From Jaltomata sinuosa (lineage: Eukaryota; Streptophyta; Magnoliopsida; Solanales; Solanaceae), in assembly GCA_003996215.1 (NCBI GenBank), contig QJPP01000451.1, positions 425,909-489,908 of the forward strand: 64,000 bases of DNA. Direction: 5' to 3'. This document shows positions 33,476-45,428 of the stretch, one piece after another. Both the position numbers and the translations under genes were made by a program. The notes beneath the pieces were generated by a model. That model did not search any database and was not told the origin of the DNA. It worked only from the letters and a program-made list of their open reading frames with translations. How positions within the stretch are numbered: the stretch's first letter is position 1; the number at the start of each line of letters is the position of its first letter.

Positions 33476-36400
33476 TGTCACGCCCCAACCTCAGGAGGCG
33501 CAATTGGAAATTGATGCCAAAACTTAAGCCCGAGCCGACCTTGATGAACCATTAGCCAGTAGCACATGGCAGCCACACACAATCAAGAAAACAAACAAGT
33601 ATATCTTGGCTTAAAAATAAACCCTCGGCCGGCGAGGCACCTGTCAACATCTCTACAAAGAAAATAGCTAATCCCAACAATTTAAATAAAGCAATAAGAA
33701 AATAGCATACAAGTCCTGTTTGAGCCGTCAAAACCACCATGAAATCTTGAAAAGCATAAATTCTATACAATATAAGCTAGGCCAACATCTGCTAAATCAT
33801 CAACAATCACAACAAGAACCAATTGGACAACACTGGAGCTATACAACCCAACATACTAGTCTACAAGACTTTAGGAATACAATACATGGCGGGAGAAGGC
33901 CCTAGCCTAACCTAAAACTATAAATTATAAAATAGGCAAACCTCTGAGGCACTCTGGCGACCCCTGAAAATAAGTGAGTCAACCAATCCATTGAAAACTC
34001 AATTATGCTATACGATGGATCTGCCTGATCATTGTTCAGGACCCGCAAGCATGAATGTCGCACCCCCTGGCTCGGGGTGATAGTAAGAAATAATGTACCG
34101 AGTATATAAAGTAACTGAATAACTGAAACTGATATTATAAATACTATAAGTAATCAGATAAGGAGTCAAAAATAATCCGATCATTCTTACCTTCTCCTGA
34201 ATCTAGAAATAGCTTAGATTGATATTATAAGTACTGTAAATACTCCAGTAGGGAGTCAGAGGTTACCTAGAACGTACTTACCTATTCTAGGCTTAGCCTT
34301 ACAAACCATAACAAACTGAGCAATTTGCTGACCAGAGTCGAGCTAACTAATATCATCAAATAAAGAGGTACATGGGTATGAAGGTCAACAATCATCATAA
34401 TACAGCTTAACTATTCCTGGGACAGATCATCAATAACAATCATACAATAACCTAATCGTCCCTCATAAGCACGACCGGTACAAACAACAAACAAAACCAC
34501 CTACCCATGCCCCCATAATCCCGAGAGTTTCCAATTCAAGAAATATACCCCTATTGGTAGTCCCCTAGCCTCGTAGGCAGTCATTATATCTCAATAGCCC
34601 CTCAGGAACTCTACACATATCCCCGAAGACAATTATTATGTCTCAGTAGCCCATTAGGCACTTTGTATGTTATGATAGCCCCAGAGGCATCCTACATCCC
34701 TCCTAGGAATCAACATAGCCTCGTAGGCATCACATAGCCTCTTAGGCATAAACATAGCCCTGTAGGGTCAATATGTAGCCCTTTTAGGCAATCGGGTAGT
34801 CCGTAAGTGAGAAGGCTTCACTATAACCCTGTAGATAACCATAATAGCATGCTGGCTTCACATTAGCCCCGAAAGCAACTCTTCGGCCCATAAGCCTTAA
34901 TATAGCCTGGCTTTATATTAGCCCCAAAGGCACTCTTTGGCCCGTAAGACTCAATATAGACCTTTTAGGTAAATATTATAGCCCATGAGTGAACATGCTT
35001 CGTTATAGCCCCTTAGGCAATTGAAATAGCCCGTAGGCTTTACTATAGCCTCGTAGGTGATCAGAATAGCCCGTAGGCTTCAAATCATCTCAATAGCCCC
35101 TTAGAAAACATACATATATCCCCTAAGGCACCAATCATATCTCTATAGCTAACTATAATCGCCTCGAGGGCTACAACAAACAATCAAATGGCCCAAAGAC
35201 AAGCAATATAGTTATAAGCGACCTATACGAATAATCTCTAAGTCATATGTAAGCTCGGGGTTGCTATTAATAGAATACAAATTCCCACGAGGGATGACTA
35301 TTTCAAGTCAAGTAGCCAACCAAGTCACATAAGACTAAGAGTAATTCGACTACAACAACTAGTTTTCTTGTTCTATAAGCTTTAAGAAAACTTGTGGAAA
35401 TAAGGGACTAGCCCTAGCACACTTTTCTCATCGACATCTAGCGGGATAACAAAAATTCAGAATTTCTATGAATGACTCTATGGTGGCGCACTAGACTTAA
35501 AGTCTATAGCAGTTATAATCAATTGCATTTCTTATGTGATGAGCATCATCTATGCCTCAAATATCATTCTCGACTAAACCCAAAAAACTGTACGATAAGA
35601 GTTCAACTTAGACAAATCCCTTCCCCCAAGGGTCACGTATATACCAAACCTTATATTTCATGCAAGGTAATCGCGCGAATGCACATAGCCCTAAAGTCAA
35701 GCACACGTAGCCCCACAGGCAAATAGTAAACCACAAGATAAGCTATAAGCAACTATACAAGTAATCTAAGTCGTGTCTAGCACGAGGTCGCTATCTATAG
35801 AGTAAGAGTCCTAAAAAGGCTTAAATTTACCTAATCTGGCAGCCAACACAATCAACCACTACGGAAATAAATAGCTCATCTATAATATACTATCTATAGA
35901 TTCTACAATCTTTAGTAGCCAATACTATTTTATAGGAGGCAAACCGACAAGTGACATAGCCCAAAGAAACACAAGCGGGCATATACTATATGCGACCTAT
36001 AAAAAAGTCCTAGACACGTCTAGAGCTCGGTATGTCATGAAGAAAATGAGATCTAGCAAGGATGTAGTAATCCACTCAAATAGCCAACATAGAGAACTAT
36101 GGCTACAAGTCAGTTTTAATAGTAAGCTAGCCTTATCACGCTATGGGCTATAAAGGAACATGCCAAGAAAGAGGATGGCCTTAACAAACCTTTCAATTGA
36201 AGCCCCAAAGTTCTTGGTGTAAAGATCTACCAAAACAACAACTATTATCAACAAGACAAAGCTATCAATACCTTACAAGTGCAGCGAGCTCCCGAGATAA
36301 TATAACAAGGTATACTTCACGCTATTTAATCCGACAACCATCATACACGGCTCTAAAGAAAGTGCACCAATTCACCCATCCCTTCAACACCCTAACACCA

Positions 36401-37671
36401 ATGATATACAACAATTATAACCCAACTTAATGAGAAAAAGAACTGCCCGGAGCCATGATATTCAAAACACCACTTTGTGGCTCAAAAATTTATAAAAACA
36501 ATTCTAGAACGTAGGATTACGAAGGAAGGTCGTGGTAGGGAAATTATCTTGATAAAAGCATCAAAATCCTAAACTAAACAAGCTATTAGAAAGACCCACC
36601 ACCACTACTATATTGGAACTACGTCAAAACACAACTTCATAAGAATTTTGGTCCTACCCGATTTTGCCAGACAGTCCGTAGTAAAATGGTCATAACTTTG
36701 TATACATATATCGTATGGACAAACGGTTTGATGTTATAGAAACTAGACTCAAAGTCCTTTAATATGATATATAATAGGCCCTCATGTCTTTATAGATTGG
36801 GAGATATGCTCGCCCCAAGTCAGCCTATCAACAAGATTACCTATATAGTTACTACCTCTAACTTAACCCAAAACTGATACCACCAAATACGAGTTCATGC
36901 AGAAGAATAACTGTACAAGAGGTATACAACAACATACCAAACCCAAAGTTCTACAAATAGCTCTTTCAAAGCACGATAAATTTGAAACCTCTAATATCAA
37001 GGGATCATGCCAAGAAAAGAAAGAAGAAGCCTTTACATACATCAGATTCAAGCTTTAAATATACTGTGCCAAAACATTAATACGCAATTATGCTCCATAA
37101 GTTGTTGAATGGTATACTGTTGTAGCAACTTGTTTCGGTACAACAAGGCTTTTCTTTATTTGTTTCAATTTGAAATACAACGAGCAGCTCCTATCTTCAT
37201 CTCACTACATGCTAAGTGCCTAAATCATTAGAGACTTGGAGGTTCATTAACGTGTCCTATTCATGGAGAAAAATCCACATGCTGACACACTGTCCTCCTC
37301 CCATTTTTAGAGTAGTGTGGATAAATAAAATAATTTGGAACTTAAAAAAAACAAGTTACTTCACTTTTAAAGGAAGCTATTAGGATATGTACAAGATGTC
37401 AATCCTTTAACATTAAGTAGCAATTATATAATATGAAAAATTGATAACTTATGCATGTGTAAACAAAAGAATGGTGAGATTCCTTTTGGATAAGGAATAG
37501 ATAATTATAATATTTTCACTATATCACTGGATTATAAAAACTCTTATAAAATAAATACATACAAAAATTAGACACTTTAGAACACGCGTGATATTAATAA
37601 AATCCTCAAATTTAGGCTCGTAAGCCTTCGACATGGGATAAAAGAGAATCTTAAATACATAGGGTGTTACA
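33476..37671 (-). mobile_element. 5' LTR of E4
   Basis: 4196 bp, one of the longest LTRs I would expect in a gypsy element. It pairs with 29200-32947 over its whole length but keeps about 440 bp at 36720-37160 that the partner lost. It carries its own copy of the word array at 34550-35170. The TATA position near 37300 has decayed to TTTTTAGAGTAG. Confidence 0.88.
34550..35170. repeat. Degenerate tandem array of TAGCCCC..AGGCA words (E4 5' LTR)
   Basis: Counterpart of 30240-30900. Copies include TAGCCTCGTAGGCA, TAGCCCATTAGGCAC, TAGCCCCAGAGGCAT, TAGCCCTTTTAGGCAA and TAGCCCCTTAGGCAA. The order of copies is nearly the same, but unit gains and losses are visible, e.g. an extra TAGCCTGGCTTTATATTAGC piece at about 34905. 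Confidence 0.85.
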
Positions 37672-38175
37672 TTGAAGTCTTCTCAGAGTCATCATAAATC
37701 CTATGCATATGTGAGGACAAGAGACTTAGAGTTTGAAGTTGATGATTGGGTATTTCTGAAGGTGTCACCTATGAAGGGAGTAGCGAGATTTGGTACGAAG
37801 GGGAAACTTAGTCCCCGAAATGTAGGTCCTTAGAGGATCCTTAGAATGGTTGGTAAAGTGGCTTATGAGTTAGAATTGCCTGCAGAGTTACCATCGGTAC
37901 ACCCAGTCTTTCATGCATCCTTGTTGAAGAAGTGCACTGGTGATTCAGCCTTAGTCGTGCCATTAGAGAGTATGGGTGTGAAGGATAGTCTCACTTATGA
38001 AGAGGTCCCTGTTGAGATTCTTGACCACCAGGTCTGTAAGTTGAGGAATAAGGAAGTCGCTTCAGTGAAAGTCCTTTGGAGGAACCAGTCAGTTGAGGGA
38101 TCTACTTGGGAAGCAAAAGCAGATATGATGACCAACTACCCTCACCACTTTCCTTCTGATTCAGTTTTAGCTTGA
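37672..38175 (+). pseudogene. E3 integrase C-terminus with chromodomain
   Basis: Continues the integrase frame split by E4. FEVDDWVFLKVSPMKGVARF and KGKLSPRNVGP are the GPY/F-type module, with a TAG stop at about 37832. Then 37846-38175 is clean: KVAYELELPAELPSVHPVFH, HASLLKKCTGD, LTYEEVPVEILDHQVCKLRN, EVASVKVLWRNQSVEGSTWE and a tail ending FPSDSVLA with a stop. The ILD..VLWRNQ..EGSTWEA order is the chromodomain of Tekay chromoviruses, which is thought to steer integration to heterochromatin. This is the best preserved part of E3. Confidence 0.9.
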
Positions 38176-38339
38176 GGTAAGAGTTCCCCTTTAGTATCCT
38201 CAATTTCCTCATTAGTATTCCCCTCAACTTCATGTTCTATTAGTTGTTCTTATATTTCCAGTATGTATGTTTGTCTCATGAATCCATCTTAGCTTTGTTA
38301 GTCTTCATTCGAGGACGAATGATCCAAAGGGGGAGATAT
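38176..38339 (+). mobile_element. E3 3' untranslated region and polypurine tract
   Basis: Follows the pol stop; contains CATTCGAGGACGAATGA (an imperfect palindrome common in Tekay elements) and the purine tract AAAGGGGGAGATA at 38327-38339, where plus-strand synthesis starts. Confidence 0.88.
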
Positions 38340-40238
38340 TGTAACACCGTAAAAATTCTAAGCTAAGACTCGTACTCCTCCTCTTAATAAATAGCTTGAA
38401 TAACCCAGACAGGGTCCATGGACCAAGTCTACCAATCATGAACTATCCTCGTTAACCCAACCCTGCAGACCACCCTAAGGCCTGATATCCACGTGGGGGA
38501 TCCACGAACTATGAATCAGACCATGGACCATGGTTGGACATCATGGAAGTCAAGCTTGCAACCTAACAAAATAGAGAGGAACCATGAACCAGGTCCACGG
38601 GTCATAGACTGGTCCACAAACCGTGGTTCGTGCTCGTGGAACACCGTGTTAATTTTTTTTAGAAAATTTTCATTTAAGTCTCCCAGGGGTATTTTGGACA
38701 TTTTTTATTCTTTTAACTCCTATGTTAAGTTATTTTAGGCCTAATTGAAGGGGTTTTATTCACGCTTAGTCAAATTCCCACTCAATTCTCATGATCAAAA
38801 ACTTAGATTGAAAGAAACAAGCATTCTCTCAAGATTCAAGACCTAGGGTTTCTTCTCCAATTCTCTACCTTCAAGTTCTAGCTAGGAAATCTTTAAGTTT
38901 TGCTATATAGTATTCAGTAAGGGTTTTCTTTCACCCTTATGCCCAAAACCTCAATTTTTACTTTGATGTTATGAACTTATGGAGTTAGGGTTCTTACGCA
39001 ATTATGTGATTTTCCTACGAATTTGGTTTTTTCACATTGTTACATGTTTTCTATTCCTACTTACATGATTTTGCATGAGTTTTCACAAGGATTTCTTAAC
39101 CCCGTGATTTGAAATATAAACCTAGCATAATTTGAAAGTATTGCTTATTTTCAGAATATTTTGCATGCCCAGATAACATGACCTCAAGTATTAAGAAAAT
39201 AGCATGCCTAGTTCCTTAAGTTATAAAATTTAGTCAAAACGTGTACTTGAACTAGTGCTCTGCTAAACTTTTAAGAGATATGTTCTCATGTTATGTATGA
39301 GCTCTATGGTATAATTTTTTAGAGTAGTATTTAGCACCAAAATGACAAGGGTTCCAGACAACCCAAGTTCAGAACTAAGTTTCCAGCGTAGGTTAAGAGG
39401 GTACTCATTAGTTGAAAGTGTCTCCTCTAGCCCAATGGGCTCATGATAGTAGTTTCACTCTAACCATGGTCTTATTCCCCAGCAAGGTATCAGACAGCTC
39501 TGCCAACTAGGGTTTAGAAGTTGGATTCCATGTAGCTCACATGGTCTATGTGGGTTAAGAGAAACTCTCCACCAAAATGATTTCAAGTTTAATCAGTTTA
39601 CATGATTCTTAGCTTTCCAGTTCAGAATTACTACTTATGTCTTATAACTATAAAGCATGTTTTCAGTTTATGATTTTTCCTTGAATCATTGTTCTACAAC
39701 TTTTACTACTAATGTATAATTTCAATTTTAAGTATGCTTTCAAGTATATTTTTATCATCACATATGCATATTTCACATACTCAGTATATTCCATAGTACT
39801 AATTTCATACCTCTGTGTGTTGCATCCTATAATGATGTAGATTCAGGCGCATATTCCCAGACTTATGGTTAGATACTAGCTGGATTTTCAGTCGCAGTCG
39901 TGAGTTCTCATCATTCGAGGACTTAGTTATGAGTTTTATTTTACTTTCATGATTTTTCTTTCAGTACTAGGAGTTAGCTGGGGATCTTTTTCCAGCAACT
40001 CACCTTATCAGTTTAGAGTCTTTTCAAACATAGTTAGTCAGTTAGTGTTTGTGGATTTAGATTAACATTCTTAGACTGTTATCTAAATGATGATTTAAGT
40101 TACTCATTACTTTAGTTATTCATCCTCTATAAAAATCTATGTTATGTCTTAAGTCATGCTAAGGTCAAGGGTTAGCTTGGGATAACTTGTGGTCTCAGAT
40201 CATGTGTTATGTCTAGAGGGTAGGCTTGGGGCATGACA
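38340..40238 (+). mobile_element. 3' LTR of E3
   Basis: 1899 bp from TGTAACACCG to GGGGCATGACA, partner of 10251-12141. Structure is collinear with the 5' LTR with small indels. Differences are dominated by C/T and G/A, as expected from deamination of methylated cytosines. Confidence 0.92.
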
Positions 40239-40243
40239 GAAGC
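40239..40243. repeat. Target-site duplication of E3, right copy (GAAGC)
   Basis: Exact repeat of 10246-10250, followed by 19 bp of host sequence before E5. Confidence 0.9.
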
Positions 40244-40262
40244 GTATCCACATGTATTTTAG

Positions 40263-42290
40263 TGTAACACCCCAGAATTTGAATCAGCTTTTAAACTTGG
40301 ATTTTTGAAAATTTCTAAAGTTCCCAGAGATCACCGACAGGATCACAGTCTATCAATCTATACCACGACCCATGGTCTGATCCATGGTTTGAGTGTCTAT
40401 TTTGTTTTCTGTCAATCTACAAGTCACTCTATGGACCCAGAACCCATCCTGTAACTCTTGGTCCTGATGATCAGAGGACCCTCCATGAAGGGTCCTGAAA
40501 ACTACGAGTTAGATAATGACCCATCATTTTGCTTCATGGGCCGTCCTATCATCTGTAATTACTGAGGATCCTCAATTTTCTAAGTTAAAACCACGAGTGA
40601 CAAGACTATCCATCATTTCATTTTATTAACTATCGAGCGACTCGTGGAATGAAGGATCAACAAAGTCTCAAAAATGGTCCCAGAAACCACAGGTCAATTC
40701 CACGGGCTGTCATTTCCATCTACGGACCGTAGACCCATTCATGATACCTGAAGTCGAGGTTTTTAATTTGTTTTTCCCAGCTTTTACAGAGGGATATTTT
40801 TGTAATTTCTCACCCTTTTAACTCCTAAGTGAAGTCATTTTGGGATATTCTAGGAGGGTTTTATGTCTAATTATCCTAAGTCTTCACTAAAACCCTCATT
40901 AAAGTTCTAAAAAAGGAAAAGGTCTCCATTCCTCCAAGCTTCAAGCTCCAAACTAAGGGTTTCATCTTCAAGCCTCCATCCCTCTCATCCTAGGTTAAGA
41001 AAGCTTTAATTCAGGTATGTGAGTATTCAATAAGGGATCCTTTCACCCTTATACCCAAAACCCGCAATTTTTATATGGATTTTCATGAATTTCAAATTAG
41101 GGTTCTTACCCAATTCTTATGGGCTCTTCTATAAATTATTTTCTCATGAATCTATTATGAAATCTAACGCTAAATTGTAAATTGTATGATTTTGCATGGC
41201 TCTTTACAAGTGAACACCTATTTCATGAATTAAAGGCTAAGTATAGCAAATTTTGCATGCATGTATTTATTTAAGAAAATTGGGGTATTTGATAACATGA
41301 TTTCATGAATTTCAAGCAAGTGCATGCCTAGTTCCTATGTTTTTGTGAAAGTACATGTGATTATGAAATTAAACTAGTTCATTGCAAGTTTTCAAGTTAT
41401 GAATTATTATGCAAGACAAGTCACCCGATGTGCCATCAATACTCATAAATTATTTTCTAAAACAAGGTTTGTGAGTATTATGAAGATCGGGGTGATGAAT
41501 ATGACTACGTTTCCACCGTAGGTTGCCCTCCATGGCTTATGATAGGATCTTTATTACATAGTTCTAACCTTGGCCATTTAGGACAACCTTTTTTAGTATG
41601 GGTGCATGACACTGGACTTCATGTAGATCATCATGGTTTAATGTCGGTTAAGAAAAACTCTCGTATGTATGTTTTCAAGCTATGAAGTTATATGATATTC
41701 TACTTTGAAACTTGACTTCTATTTCATGTCTTAAGCTTAAATCTTGATATTTACTCATGTTTTCTCTCAATATGCATGAAATCAGTTTTAAGCACATTTT
41801 AAGTATGTTTTATTATGGTATTACATAAATTCACATACTCGGTACATCCTATAGTACTGACGCATATTCTTGCACTGCATCCTTTGATGATGCAAATTTA
41901 GGCACTCACTCTCAGGCTCATGCCTAGAGGTTGCAGACCATCTAGTTTGATTTGGTGAGTCCTTATTCATTTGAGGACTAGTATGATTCTTAGTTAGTAG
42001 GTTCCTTTATTTCAGCACTTAGATTTAGCTGGGGTCTTGTCCCAGCAACTCATTATCATAGTTTTAGAGGCTTTTTAGACATAGACAGTTATTCGGGATT
42101 TTGTGTTTCAGATTATGGTATTCCTTAATCCTTTATGCGTATGATTGAGTTAGTATGTTTACCCCTCTTGTTATGCTTCTGCTATTATTATTCATATTAT
42201 GTTACGTCATGCTAAAGCCAAGGGTTAACTTGGGTTTCTTATGGGATCGAGTCTCATGTTACTTCTAGGGGGTAGCCTCATGGAATGACA
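40263..42290 (+). mobile_element. 5' LTR of E5
   Basis: 2028 bp from TGTAACACCCCAG to GGAATGACA. It shares the AGGTATGTGAGTATTCAAT and GGTGAGTCC landmarks with E3 but is a different family. It lacks about 115 bp near 41508 that the 3' LTR keeps (46680-46795). Confidence 0.9.
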
Positions 42291-42499
42291 AACTTGGTAT
42301 TAGAGCATCAGGTTCAAGAGTTCTAGGGTGTCTGAAAGCCGCGTTAAGTAGAGTATTTTTCCTGGGTGTGAAGCACGCTACACTTATGAGAGAGAGGCTA
42401 TGAAACATTTTAGGAAACTTCACTTCTTTCATGTTCAATATCATGTGATAGAGTTTAACTCAATTTATCCTTCTAATCATTCCTTATGCATTTTAGATA

Positions 42500-42965
42500 A
42501 TGCCTCTACGAAGAAACTACATAAAGAATGCTAATTCTCATATTCCACATCATGAGGTTAAGAATGTGGAGTTTCGTGAATCCATCCATATGTTGTCTCA
42601 ATCCATGACAGCTCAGTTGAATCAGAAAGAGGAAAAGGAAGAATAAGAGAACCAGAACATGGAACCATGACTCTAGTCAGTAGAAAGCTGATAGTAGGAA
42701 CCGACCATATTTTCAGCAGAGGTCATCCGAACCAACCCCGCCTCTACTTAGCACATCTGCACTCGATTCTCAATCTCATCATAGTAAGGCTCGGAGGACC
42801 TGGAGGTACCCATTTTGTAGTAGTTGCAGTAAGTTTCATCTAGATGAGTGTCTTATTGGCAGAGAGAGGTGTTTTGGGTATGGTCAGTTAGGCTATAAGA
42901 TTAGGGATTGTCCCTCAGCCAAGCTGGGAAATAGTGGTGGTCAGCTCCTTGACTGATTCACTTCA
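42500..42965 (+). pseudogene. gag: E5 gag remnant
   Basis: Starts MPLRRNYIKNAN at 42500, in the same context as E3 gag, continues EVKNVEFRESIHMLSQSM and reaches a stop at 42645. The central capsid region (about 250 codons) is missing. After a frame change the nucleocapsid part appears: FQQRSSEPTPP and the knuckle-like CSSCSKFHLDEC with GYGQLGYKIRDCPSAK (two Cys of the usual CFGCGQ.GH..RDCP lost: Cys to Tyr and His to Tyr). Ends at a stop near 42954. Confidence 0.8.
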
Positions 42966-45110
42966 TTGCCTAGCCAGCCGGGTCAGAGTATTCCTCCAGG
43001 AGATGAAACGGGTATGTCACTAGATTTCTTCCTTTATGCATCCACAATCCCCAGACCCCCATTTTTGTTTGGTTGTGAGTTGTCTTAGCTTAGAACAAGG
43101 CAGTGATAGAGGAGTATAGTATCATTGTGGATTATAGAAAGAGAGATTTGTGGGGGTTAGAACCATGTAAGCTTGACATGTTATTGCAAGGGATAGGTTG
43201 TAAGTTAATGAATGTGGTATGTATAACCCCTATATGAGATATAAAGGTTGAGTCCTAAACTTTTAGGCGAGGGACAGTCTTACACTATAGAAGGAAGTGG
43301 ATATTCGTACTAGATTCTGGAGTAATATTTGTCTATAAAAATGATCATAGTTCCATTTAGAGATTAGCGAGAGGTCCACAGACTTAGAAGGGTAGCATGA
43401 ATCTAAGGGGGAGATGGTGGGATGTAGAATTAGTCAAATTTTGAAGGCTCAAGAAGTGATGCTAATGAGTGTTAGAACAAATTTAAGGAGGGGACGCAGA
43501 GGCTTATTTCCATCCTAGCATTCTAAGTATACTTCTGTCATTACAATACCTTTTTCATGTCTTGTGTGTCAGCTCCATGGTCCTAATTTTAATTAATGCA
43601 CTCTATTCAAATTCACGCTTATATTCGGCTCCTAGGATAACAAGTGATTGCTTCAGACATTGATTCTAGCCTTACTCTATGATTCTATGAATCCCAACTT
43701 TATGTCCTAAGACTCTTTAATTATGTAAACTCATACATCACAGTATGCCCAGTCCTATTTACTCAGTTCAGTCCTCCGACATGCCTTAATGGCTACTCAA
43801 ATCATGTTACGTCATGTATGTGCTCAGACCTAATTTCTTGAAATGATTTGTGCTTGTGATTCCCTTGCTCTAAAGACCCATGGACCTTTGCCTTTAATGA
43901 CGAGGAGTGGTGATCTCCATTATTCATGCCTTATGTTCCCAGTATGAGAAGTACTCATGCTTAGTGCACTCGATTCCCTAAGCCTCACCTTGAGTGGCTA
44001 GACCACACTAAGCGTAAGTCAACACCAATCAGTAATCCTTTATCTGTGATGCTCATGCTCCCACTCTTTCCCTTCAGTGATTCTAGATTTTGTTGTTATA
44101 GGTGCTAGGGGTGGAAGCCTAGTAGTAGCCTAGATGGGAATTAGTGGACTTCGTTTCCTTGTTGGTGTACTTGTTCCACTTTGACTTCTAGGTGTGGATG
44201 AATTGTGAGGTAAGGAATATTTATGCGAAATAATTAGATGGGGAATTTTGGTATGTCTCTCTATAGAAGTTCTTGAAGTTGCAGCTGCTATATATACTAA
44301 GGGAGAGGGCAGAAGTCTTTGATAGGGTAAGCTACAAAACCGTAAGGTGACCATAGTTATAATCTTGAATATCGTGATGAAATACATGTGGTCCTTTGCT
44401 TTATGCAACTAGCGACCCTTTTGATTGAGAGCTCAAGGTTAGTTGGTTTTTGTGATAAGAAGGAATATTATTCTTAGCAGATACTCTAAATCCAAGAGAT
44501 TTAGTCGAGACAGGCTTGAACATGCAAAAAATAGGTAGCTAGACTCAGACCTTAGTATCTATATGTATGCTGGTGATAATTGTAGTTGCTTATGGTAAGT
44601 GTGGTATTAAGAGGAGTTAGTGTAGTTAAAAAGGTTTTCCTCAGCTGAAAGTATGTCAACCATATTGTTAAGGCGAGGATAATCTTATTCTTACTCCCAT
44701 CCCAAGGTTCTCATATCTTATATCCAGTAGCTTCAACTTGCAAGATACTAGACCCTCATATCCGATCAGTTCAGACCTGCTAGTTAACATTCCTAAGTCC
44801 AGGAGGCCCTACGTTCAGTTCAGTCCGTGACAGTAAGTTCAATTATGAGAGAATAGTTTTCTCGTATAGTTACTTCTCTTAGTTTGACATTTCTTTCAGT
44901 TAACTGTGATTTCCAAAGATGCATTTGTTCCCTATGAGTTCCAGATAAGTCCCTACTCTTAATCCAAACCAGACATTATATTAGATATTCGATTTCATGT
45001 CCCATCAGTTGTTCTTATGCTCTCAGCATGCATACATGTCTCATGGATCTAGCTAAGTTTGTATTTTAGTCAAAAATCAGTAACCATGTTAGTACTTTAG
45101 CTTTTAAAAC
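42966..45110. other. Non-coding stretch replacing pol in E5
   Basis: About 2.1 kb between the gag knuckle and the chromodomain tail. I see no RT, RNase H or integrase motif in any frame; the minus-strand 92-codon frame at 44130-44408 resembles nothing. Parts near 44990-45060 echo the 3' untranslated phrase of E3 (AGTTGTTCTTAT, CATGTCTCATGGATC), suggesting duplicated 3' sequence. The origin of the rest is unclear. Confidence 0.55.
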
Positions 45111-45197
45111 TCAGTTGAGAGAGCTACTTTGGAAGCAGAGGCAGCCATGAAAGCCAAGTACCCTCATCTCTTTCCTCCCGATCCAGTTTCAGCTTGA
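45111..45197 (+). pseudogene. E5 polyprotein C-terminal tail (chromodomain end)
   Basis: The frame SVERATLEAEAAMKAKYPHL, ending FPPDPVSA and a TGA, matches the last codons of E3 pol (SVEGSTWEA.. to FPSDSVLA). The conserved Trp of the chromodomain helix is Leu here. This shows that a Tekay pol once ended here. Confidence 0.85.
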
Positions 45198-45428
45198 GGT
45201 CATAGTTTTCTACTTAGTATGTTCCTCCGATTATATTACATTAGTTATCCTCATGATCCTAGCATTCATTCACGTCTTTGGAGTTAGTTCAACCATGTTC
45301 TTAAGTTAGAACTCAGTTTTCATGCTTGTTCTTCAGTTTTCATGTTTTGTTGGTTGGTATTGTTGTTCTCTCTCAATTTTCCTTACTCAGTCTTCATTCG
45401 ATGATGAATGATCCCATGGGGGAGATAT

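Larger units (their letters stand above)
29200..37671 (-). mobile_element. E4: non-autonomous gypsy element with very long LTRs (LARD-like)
   Basis: 8472 bp with perfect TTGAA duplication. On the minus strand it runs from 5' LTR (33476-37671, 4196 bp), through a 528-bp internal region with a tRNA-Met primer site and a purine tract, to the 3' LTR (29200-32947, 3748 bp). There is no gag or pol, so it must have been moved by proteins of another element; termini (TGTAACACCC..ATGACA) and primer match the Tekay group. LTRs make up 94% of its length. The two LTRs differ at roughly one base in eight to ten at their ends, so it is old. Confidence 0.88.
10251..40238 (+). mobile_element. E3: Tekay/Del-type chromovirus, interrupted by E2 and E4
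   Basis: The element runs from 5' LTR (10251-12141) to 3' LTR (38340-40238), bounded by a perfect GAAGC duplication. In between are a tRNA-Met primer site, gag, protease, RT, RNase H, integrase, chromodomain and the purine tract AAAGGGGGAGATA. The span is 29,988 bp; removing E2 with one duplication (12,766) and E4 with one duplication (8,477) leaves about 8,745 bp, a normal full-length size for the clade. The two LTRs differ at roughly one base in seven to ten over the parts I compared, mostly C/T and G/A changes, so the insertion is old. All reading frames are broken. Confidence 0.92.

Noticed and set aside
30240..35170. CRISPR-like appearance of the repeated TAGCCCC words
   Set aside because: Repeats are short, degenerate and irregularly spaced, present in both LTRs of a eukaryotic element, with no cas genes.
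42290..42306. Splice-like or gene-start signal after the E5 LTR
   Set aside because: It is the tRNA-Met primer site with one change (TGGTATTAGAGC).
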